Below, in pieces: positions 56,801-64,000 of a stretch of DNA of 64,000 nt. Location of the stretch: NCBI RefSeq assembly GCF_001540865.1, contig NC_033631.1, positions 1,540,553-1,604,552 of the forward strand. The letters are read 5' to 3'. Positions within the stretch are counted from its first letter, which is position 1; each line of letters begins with the position of its first letter. A program made the position numbers and the translations under genes. The notes under the pieces are model-generated. The model did not search any database and was not told the origin of the DNA. It saw only the letters and a list, made by a program, of their open reading frames with translations. The DNA is from Ananas comosus. Its lineage: Eukaryota; Streptophyta; Magnoliopsida; Poales; Bromeliaceae.

Positions 56801-57669
56801 ATGAAGAGGAGGGGAGATAAAGGGTCACCTTGTCGCAGCCCTCTTTTGCAAGAGAAGGACTTGCCCGGAGCTCCATTTAAAAGCACGGCAGCGGAGGTGG
56901 AGCGGAGCAGGTTTGAAATCCAGCGAGTCCAAATCTCGCCAAAGCCTCGAGCTATCATGAGGTCCAGTAAGAAGTCCCAACTAACATTGTCGAATGCACG
57001 TTCAAAGTCTATCTTTAGGAGGGCCGCCTTCTGCTTGGTTGAATGGAGATGGTGTGTAAGGACATAGTCAGAGTAAAAGTTGTCGAGTAAGTGACAACCC
57101 TTAATGAAAGCTGTCTGATAGGGGTTGATTAAAAGATCCAAGAGCGGTTGAAGTCGTGATGCCAAGACTTTGGAGATGATTTTAGCTAAACTGTGAACAA
57201 GGCTGATCGGGCGCAGATCCTTCGCTGTCGTGGCCTCTCGCTTTTTTGGTATAGGACAAACCCAACTACCGTTGATAACGTGCAGGTTCAGGGGCTCATT
57301 GTGGAAGCAGTTAAAAACGTCGAAGATGTCTAATTTAAGCGTTTCCCAGAAACGCTGATAAAAGAGCAGTGGGAAACCGTCCGGGCTAGGGGCTTTTTCC
57401 GGAGAGCAAGAGAAAACTGCCAGCTTGACTTCTTCTAAATCGAACGGTGAACAGAGGCGAGAAAGGTCGAGAGATTCTCCCCCATAAAGAGTAGGGAAAT
57501 GGATGGAAGTGCGCTGGGGCAGGTCGACTCCGAGCTGGTTGCGGAAATAGGTGAAAAGATGATTAGCAATTGAAATCGGGGAGTTGAAAGAATCGGTGCC
57601 GTCCGCGAGATGTGAGATGTAGTTCTTTTTGTAATCGGTGCTGTCCGCGAGACGGAATCGGTGCCGAAT
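50873..57669 (-). pseudogene. LINE (L1-type), 5'-truncated, split by LTR
   Basis: Minus-strand non-LTR retrotransposon. Net of the inserted LTR it is about 2.6 kb. The 5' portion (57,669-56,665) encodes APSPDGFP, PISLVHSLAKIISKVLASRL, NPYQTAFIKGCHLLDNF, FERAFDNVSWDFLL, GLRQGDPLSPLLF and the active site FADDVLIFF. After the LTR (52,467-56,659) it continues with THTAAAT, the post-RT region, a zf-RVT remnant and a tail ending in poly(A) (T-run 50,873-50,883). The target duplication is GGAGAGTT (57,670-57,677; noisy AGGAAGTT at the other side). The first 558 bp of RT (57,165-56,608) are open; the 3' portion has many frame breaks. Endonuclease and ORF1 are missing. Confidence 0.82.
52467..56659 (+). 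mobile_element. Solo LTR, family A, inserted in the LINE
   Basis: A 4,193-bp segment starting TGTAAGGACTGAG and ending CTCCGGAGCGTGACA, flanked by GTGTG (52,462-52,466 and 56,660-56,664). Removing it restores the LINE reading GSHTAAAT. It matches 35,854-40,028 in reverse complement, including a GC-rich leader (about 53,330-54,330) and a 3' hairpin region (56,511-56,561, imperfect). GC-rich open frames on both strands at 53.3-54.3 kb are incidental. Confidence 0.88.
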
Positions 57670-57677
57670 GGAGAGTT

Positions 57678-58135
57678 GTTTTTCTTTTTGTAATCCTTTT
57701 TTTAAAAAAAATGATTTTTCCTGTAATTAATGTTTGATAATAAAAAGCTATTCAATATTTCTGCCTGCGAGAATTACTATAAGAAAAATAAAATTACAAA
57801 TAAGATATATGTTAATTTGTAAATAGATACATTATTTAAAATATTTCAAATTAACAAAAAATAATTGTTAGAACTGCTATTTTAATTGGTTTTTTTAATT
57901 ATAAAATAATTAAAATTATTAAAGAAGGCACTATAAATAAAATCTAGCATAGTTGGCTGCCTATAAATTAACTACCAAATAATATTATTTAGTAGCTTTA
58001 TTAATATTTTTTAAAAAATATGTGTTTATAAAATACTTTTAATAATAACTTAAAAATTCCAAATATATTATTTTCTATAATGTTAAAAAATAAAATAATT
58101 TTTAATCCCGTGCACTCGCACGGGTCATTTGCTAG
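57678..58135 (+). mobile_element. Helitron H2, 3' part
   Basis: Resumes TTTTTCTTTTTGTAATCC after the LINE target duplication and ends with hairpin CCCGTGC ACTC GCACGGG (58,107-58,124), 11 bases before terminal CTAG, then T. Confidence 0.85.
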
Positions 58136-58310
58136 TATTATTATATATATTATCTCCATACCACATATGTATCAATTTATGAGCCTTCCCATGGTGAGAT
58201 ACTTTAAATTCAAGTGTTGTTCATAAAAAATGAAACGCAGTAGAGTAGACCATTAATTTCACCATGGGTAGGATCCTCTTAAAATTTCTGTTGCTTACGG
58301 AGTATCAGAA

Positions 58311-59413
58311 GCTGATCGATTGCGACTGGAGCTGGACGGAGTTGTAGATACTGCTGTACGAACATCAGATGCTGCTCCGACACTCGGCTGAGATGGCGTT
58401 TGAACGTCTGGATAATACAATGGAGGCACCGGATGATTTGCGAGATTTCCACCTGCTGCAATTCGGCATAACTAGTTAATGCAAATTAACATGTACGGAC
58501 AATACTTGAATGAGATGCTCCCCAGTGAGGACCGGTGCGAGCTTAATTTGAGATCGCACATGCTCTGAAATTTGCATAAATTGTGATCCGATGGCACTGG
58601 TATATAGGTATATTTTATGAACTGAACGTAGTATTTAGTAACCGACATGTTAAAATCAAAACCTAACTCGAGTTATAAGGGTGCATATATAAGTGTTTAC
58701 AATTATAATTTTTACAACCATTATCTGGACGTCAAGTATATATGTATTGCCAAAAATCGACGACATGCAGAAAAGAGCATTGCTTGATTAATTAGAAATA
58801 GGCATCATGTTTTGATTAAATTAAAAGCCTCTGTTGTAGGATTTTGCTGAAAAATTATCTAAAGCTAATGCAGTGGAAGGTGCGTGTAAAGTGGAAGATT
58901 CAAGCAAAAATAGGTGAAAAAGAGCCACTGCCTTTGCAAATTTTATCATAACATGGAGGAGAAAACAAAGAAGATTCATGTGAGGATTCATATGAGATAA
59001 TGTACCTTTCTGCTGTTCTTTGACATCTTGAGCTTGTTTTGCTATTTTTGTTCCGGCTCTACCAAAAAAAACGGTTTTTTGATGCAATTGGTATTAGTAA
59101 ATGAATAGAAGAGAATCAACAAAAAAAAAAAAGTATTGGATCCTAAAGGTTTAGGAGAACAATCACACATATATTCATCCAACCACACGTATATCCAATC
59201 CCATCACATGGCCCTCAAGACCATGTGTTCAAGGAACCTTTGTAAATTAAATAAGGTAGTTTTTAAGAATCTTGAGAACTAGGTTGGCGAGATATTAGGA
59301 ACTTATTGAAAGTCTGGATGAATAGGGCTTCGCTCTGATGATGAAGAAGATAAAAACGAATTGTGGAGAATGGTAGAAATTAGATGAAGAAGAGGGAGAA
59401 TCACCCATTGAGA
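58311..59413 (-). CDS. Candidate small multi-exon gene in unit U, unidentified
   Basis: Three pieces on the minus strand look gene-like. A start after a CT-rich leader, ATGGGTGATTCTCCCTC at about 59,413 (MGDSPSSSSNF). An internal stretch encoding GTKIAKQAQDVKEQQK, preceded by TTTTTTTTGGTAG and followed by a GTACAT donor (about 59,040-58,985). A terminal exon after ATTGCAG (about 58,463) encoding PPLYYPDVQTPSQPSVGAAS, then STTPSSSSRNRSASDTP and a stop at about 58,311. No domain is recognised; the tail resembles Ser-rich ends of plant transposase-type proteins. The splice model is tentative, and the middle piece was not shown to share the same phase. Confidence 0.25.
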
Positions 59414-60686
59414 AGGAAACGAAGAAATAAGGAAATAAGAGAACAAGGAACCCATTTAGGAGTTGTAGTAGTTTTGATACTATGTCCACACACACACACA
59501 CACACAAAACAATGTACAGCAATTAATGCTATCTGTAAAAACCTACCAATAGGTGTAAAAACTTACAACTATTGAGCTTTTGTGGTCTAGCTTTACCAAC
59601 CTACTCATCTTATCACTTTTTTTATCGCTAAATTACACAAAACTCTACCGTAAATATCTATTTTTTCACTTTTCTTTTCTGACTCTCAAAATTTATATTT
59701 TGCCCGCTTAAAATTTTAGAAATATTTTCAGAATGATACGGCATTAATAAAGAAGGCAAAATGACCAAATTGCTTTTACTTCATCTATAAAGAAAATATT
59801 ATTTTTAATATATTTTTGTCATTTAAAGAGCATTTTAAGTATAAATTATAAGAAATGGATGAAATAGTAATCAAACCCTGAAGGAGGGAGGCTAAATGCA
59901 AGAACTTGAAATGTTAAGGGATAAAATGTAAGTTTTTGAAAGTTAAGGAAGAGAGAAAGTAAAAAAGTAGATATTTACAAGAAGATTTCTGTAATTTAGC
60001 ATTTTTTTCTTTTCCTTACTAAAACACCAAAGGGATGCATCAACCCTTCATTTAAGGGGTGTTAAATATATATATGTACACTCCTTATACGGGTGTATAG
60101 GTAGCATTTCCAAAATATTTACGTTCAATTGCATGTTTGGTCTTCACACTTCATTGAATGTGATATTTTAATCTTTAAACTTTAATTTATTGTAATTTTC
60201 AACTAAAAATTTTGAACTATTTTAATTAAGTTCTACAGTCCAATTTAATTCACTCGATACTGATGTTCACTGTGATGAGGTAGGAATATGGCATCTCAAC
60301 AATTGTCGTGTCATTGATTACAACATTGCCACATTTCTACTACATTAGCGACATATTATTATTTGGCCAACTAAATTGGACTATAAGACTTAATTGCAAT
60401 GATTTTGAGAGTTTTAGCTAAAAATCAGTATAAATAAAAGTTTGGTGATCAAAGCCTCACACACCCTCAAAATTTAGGATCCTAAAGTGCAATTTAGCCA
60501 AAAATTTATGTAAGTCACCCGTCCTTTCTGAATGAGTAGACTATATTTATGGCATTACATGCAAATATATAGTACGATGTACCCATGATATCAATATTTT
60601 ATTATCTCCATAACATGTATCAATCACGTGTTTGGTTTGCTTCTTTTTCACCTAAAATCGGAATCAAAATGAGTGAATCAGTTTGT

Positions 60687-61421
60687 GGGTGTTTGGCACG
60701 CAGGAGTCCCATTCCGATTCCGATTGCCGAGTGGAATGGGAATCTCCCAATCACCTCTTTTTTCAATTCGGCCTAGGAGGCCGGATTGGAAGTTGAATCC
60801 GGTCGGAATGGATATTTATTCGGATTAAATTTATTTTTTCAACTTTTTTAATTAAAATATGAGTTAAAATTTAAAAATTAAATATATAATTTTAAATTTT
60901 AATTTGAACTCAAATTAAAAATAAAAATTTAATCAAGTATTTCAAATCTAACTTATGAATTTGAATTTAAATTAAATTTTAATTTATATAAAGTTTTATT
61001 CAAATTTTATTTCAAACTTAAATTAAAATTTAAATTGTAATTTTAAGTTTGAATTTGAATAAATCAAAATTTAGTTTCATATTTTGAATAATCCACTCAC
61101 TTTCAAGTTTAATTTTTTTTTAAAAAAAATGGATTTAAAATTTTGACATTATTACAAAATTTTAATATAAATTTTTAATATTTAATATTTAATTTGAATT
61201 TAAATTAATATATTATAAAGATAATGTTAGTATATTAATTTGATTACGTTTTTTATATCCACTTGAACCAAACACTGACAATGAGAATGATTTATTCTGA
61301 TTCCGATTCAGGTGATGAACTAAACAGAATTAGGTAATGAGTCATTACGATTCCAATTCCAGCTTATTTTGATTCCGATTTCGATTCCGATTCCAACTCC
61401 GACTTTGAACCAAACACGCCC
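60687..61421 (+). mobile_element. GTGTTTGG-type MITE in U copy 2
   Basis: Starts GGGTGTTTGGCACG with ATTCCGATTCCGATTGCCG, and ends CGACTTTGAACCAAACACGCCC preceded by repeated GATTCCGATT. The two ends are inverted copies around an AT-rich core. Copies are at 49,677-50,397 and, reversed, about 14,250-14,842. No target-site duplication was confirmed. Confidence 0.7.
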
Positions 61422-61700
61422 TAAGAGTCTTCCCATGGTGAGATATTCTAATCAGCATTCAAGCTAGGTGTTTTAAATTCAAGTGTTGTTCATAACAAAT
61501 GAAATGCATGCAATAGAGTAACCATTTCACCATGGGTAGGCTCCTCTTAAAATTTTTGTTCCTTAGGGAGCATCAGAAGCTGACGGAATGCGAGTGGAGC
61601 AGGACGAATGTGACTGTTGGCCATCATGCTAGGTCGATCCTTCGACAATCAGTTGAGATGGTGTTCGGGCTTTTGGATACGACAATCGGTATAGTCTATT

Positions 61701-61893
61701 TCTACTTTTATAAAATAAAGATTGAATAGTAATACATGCAAGTGTTTATCTGTCAATACACAGTAATTAAAGGTAAGAGTTTTTCTTCTACTTTTTAGTT
61801 TTTTTAATACATTTTGTGATAATATTATATTATTTAAAGCTTTAAATGTTAGTTTTATATTGTCTAATTTATCTTTTTAAGTTAAGGAGAGTT
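61701..61893 (+). mobile_element. Helitron H3, 5' part
   Basis: Starts TCTACTTTTATAAAATAAAG and runs to AAGGAGAGTT, where LINE copy 2 begins. The LINE site is the same as in H2, so this is a duplicated arrangement rather than an independent insertion. Confidence 0.8.
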
Positions 61894-63557
61894 TTTTTTT
61901 TTTTTGATTAAAACAGGAATCTACCCTATTTGAAAAGGTACAAGGACCAAGAGAGGAAAGGGAAGGAAAAGAGGTGGAAGGAGTATCCGGTAACAAATAA
62001 AAGCCCCAGACACGAATCGATCGGCACACATGGATATAGATAGAGTCAGCGATCTCAGCACCCTGTCGAAGAAACCCAAAGACGAACCGTGCAATGTATT
62101 AATCTTCCCAGATCTTCGCTCCGTTTGGTCTGATTTTTGAAAATTCTTCTATTTCGCTCTTTCCATAGCTCCCAGAATCCTGCTGCAACGCATGTGTCGA
62201 GCATCTTTCTTGGTTCCGCTGTTAGTAGTTTCCTTGCTCTGCACCATCGAGCTGCTATCCCACCTGTTGAGCGGGACATCAGATGTTGTGCTGGTGGAAC
62301 TGAGTGAAGTAGTGAAATCCACAAGGAGTTGGCATAGGGGCAGTTTAATAGAAGATGCTCGAGAGTTTCCGAATTCGAGTTGCACAGCACGCAAACAGAT
62401 GGCCCGTGCCAACCGCGGTTGGATAGGACGTCGGCTGTTAGCACCTTCTTTCTCGCTGCAAGCCATAAGAATAACTTGACTCTAAGAGGTATCTTAAGTT
62501 TCCACAAGAAGGGAATTAAGCAACAGTTGATGCCATCGTAGATCAAGAAGTCATACGCGCTTCGTGCCGAAAAGCTGCCAGTGGAGGTCCATCGCCAAGA
62601 CAGCGAATCCGAAGAGGGTTGAGAAAGATCAAGATTGCTAATCAAAAGGGTAAGCTGACTAAGCTCAACCAGGACTTCGGGCACTTCAGAAAAATTAAAT
62701 CCCATGTGCTACTGTGAACTGAAGCGTTGGATCCACATATGAACTGAGAGATGGCTGTGAGTTGAACATTCATAGAGGTTTGGGAAGCGGTTCCGTGGGG
62801 TTAGGTCCCCGCACTATCTCGCGTTCCAGAAGGATGTTAGCTTCCCTTGCCGAGGGAGAAGTTGACAGATGCGAGGAAAGGTTTTGCGAGCTTGAATAGA
62901 TTTCTCCAAACTGGGCTGGCACCAGGAGGAGCAGAAGCAGAAAGATCCAGAGCTCGTTGTTTGTAGTGCTTTTGCATTATGAGCTGAACCAATGGCCTGC
63001 TATTAGAGTTGAAGAAGCTCCAAAGACCTTTCATCAGCAAGGCGGCATTTGCAGCCTGGAGGTTACGAATTCCGATGCCCCCCACCCTCTTAGGTCGACA
63101 AACATGTTCCCATTTCGCCAGGCAATGGAAGCCGTTGTTGAGCCGTTTACCCCTCCAGAAGAAGCCACGTCGGGTCTTGTCGATTGCTTTTATGACCCAT
63201 GCAGAAAGAAGGAAGCTGGAGCAGAAGAAGGCAGGGATGGAGGTGATTACCGAATTGAGGAGTACAAGGCGACCTCCTCTAGAGAGCGTGGCCCCCTTCC
63301 ATCCGGCAAGGCGAGAATCAATCTTCTCGAGGAGCGGTAGGTAATCAGCTTTGTGAAGCTGTTTTGGTAAAAGTGGAAGCCCCAGGTAGGTTAAAGGAAA
63401 GCATTGGGTTGGACAGCCAAAACAGTTTGCTAAGCTAGAAGCTTCGGTAAGTAGACAGGTGGATGGGGATTAAGGCGCTCTTGCGATAGTTAATCTTAAG
63501 TCCCGAAATGTCGGTGAAGGCCTCAAGGATGATCTTTATAGTAGCCGCTGCTGTGTG
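61894..63557 (-). pseudogene. LINE copy 2, 3' part
   Basis: Same LINE as at 50.9-57.7 kb, again with its poly(A) as a T-run (to 61,905) after GGAGAGTT (61,886-61,893). The open frame 62,705-62,055 is the reverse-transcriptase zinc-binding domain (zf-RVT, PF13966-like): SWRWTSTGSFSARSAYDFLI, LWKLKIPLRVKLFLWLAARK, then a CVLCNSNSETLEHLLLNCPY zinc motif (C-x2-C, H, C). Upstream, 63,085-62,837 encodes GGIGIRNLQAANAALLMKGL, the post-RT segment. Frames shift between these blocks. It is cut at 63,558 by the same family A LTR at the same position as in copy 1. Confidence 0.85.
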
Positions 63558-64000
63558 TGTAAGGACTGAGATTTTGACAGTGCAACTAAACTCTCTGTTG
63601 ACGATGTTTAGGTGTGTAATTTAATTACAAAAGCACTCGTTAAGTTTCAGGAGAAACCGAGTTAGAACAGAGAATTTACGCGATTATTAGTTTTCAGTTA
63701 AAGTGAATAGTAACCTGGTTTTTCGGTGAAGCCACGGAGTAGAGTTGGCTTTCGGCGCGTATCGGACTCCATTCATAGCGATCCAATAGCTCGTTTCGAC
63801 CGGTTCAGCTATTCTGGAACCAATGGCACTGACGGATTTTAGATCTAACGCACGATTTTTGAGAAAAAGGGATTTTATCGAAAAGAGGGTTTTCGCTTTT
63901 TGCTGTTCGTGCATAATGAGACTCCTCGTGCTCTGTGTATGTGACCTAGAGTAAGGTGAGGGATGTTACATATACCTACTAGTGGTAGGAGATTCAAATT
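63558..64000 (+). mobile_element. Solo LTR, family A, start (runs off the window)
   Basis: Begins TGTAAGGACTGAG after GTGTG (63,553-63,557), identical in position and target sequence to the LTR at 52,467. The first 440 bp match both 52,467 onward and the reverse complement of 40,028-39,600. Confidence 0.85.

Larger units (their letters stand above)
58136..61700. repeat. Spacer unit U, copy 2
   Basis: About 3.55-kb counterpart of 47,213-50,701. It has its own 250-bp direct repeat: CTTCCCATGGTGAGATA at about 58,183 and 61,430, and TTTCACCATGGGTAGG at about 58,258 and 61,526. It contains the candidate minus-strand gene at 58,311-59,413 and a MITE at 60,687-61,421. The rest is unassigned AT-rich DNA. 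Confidence 0.75.

Noticed and set aside
47213..61700. LTR retrotransposon with Helitrons as LTRs
   Set aside because: The 0.7-kb blocks end in a Helitron hairpin plus CTAG and show no TG...CA ends, primer site or 5-bp duplication.

Overview
This window is repeat-dense nuclear DNA of a flowering plant. Plant-type CACTA, Mutator-like, Helitron, TRIM, SINE, LINE and Tat-type Ty3/gypsy elements are all visible. A GC-rich TPR gene fragment (18.6-19.9 kb) makes a monocot more likely, but the species cannot be fixed from the sequence. No intact host gene is evident. Almost every long reading frame is transposon-derived, broken, or a by-product of GC-rich LTR DNA. No rRNA, tRNA gene or CRISPR array was seen. 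Runs of N and isolated n bases mark assembly joins at 2,473-3,069, 11,298, 12,613, 16,253, 20,303-20,372, 22,021-22,054, 23,112 and 43,842.

Layout. 0-6.5 kb: a decayed CACTA transposase on the minus strand, a foldback element with an N gap, a paralogous block carrying a small CACTA insertion, and a 1.65-kb long-TIR element. 6.5-10.9 kb: a MITE split by a solo LTR that is itself split by a second solo LTR of a related family. 11-18 kb: a second copy of the paralogous block, several nested MITEs, a miniature CACTA, a complete TRIM and a SINE. 18.3-25.2 kb: a CACTA end next to a TPR gene fragment, a FAR1-like relic, half of a TNP2 transposase and a fragment of a retroelement antisense ORF. 25.5 to about 45.75 kb: one old Tat-type Ty3/gypsy element (5' LTR, gag, protease, RT, two RNase H segments, integrase, antisense ORF). 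It is broken by five later insertions: a 9-bp-TSD MITE, a 2.0-kb solo LTR, a 4.2-kb solo LTR, a three-LTR TRIM and a 1.77-kb solo LTR. 45.75-64 kb: an intact small Helitron, then a unit of about 10.9 kb (3.5-kb spacer, Helitron, LINE, solo LTR) present about twice with many small indels.

The most informative observations are these. (1) A stem-loop near the 3' end of every long LTR of the GGCGTGACA-ended group, where the stem sequence differs between copies but pairing is kept. (2) A TRIM with three LTRs and two internal domains that inserted as one unit, shown by a single AAACT target-site duplication. (3) A spliced antisense ORF in the Tat element with a homologous copy and matching intron at 24 kb. 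(4) The tandem duplication at 46-64 kb, best read either as recombination between Helitrons or as a long-read assembly artefact. Most insertions are dated relative to each other by target-site duplications read directly from the sequence.
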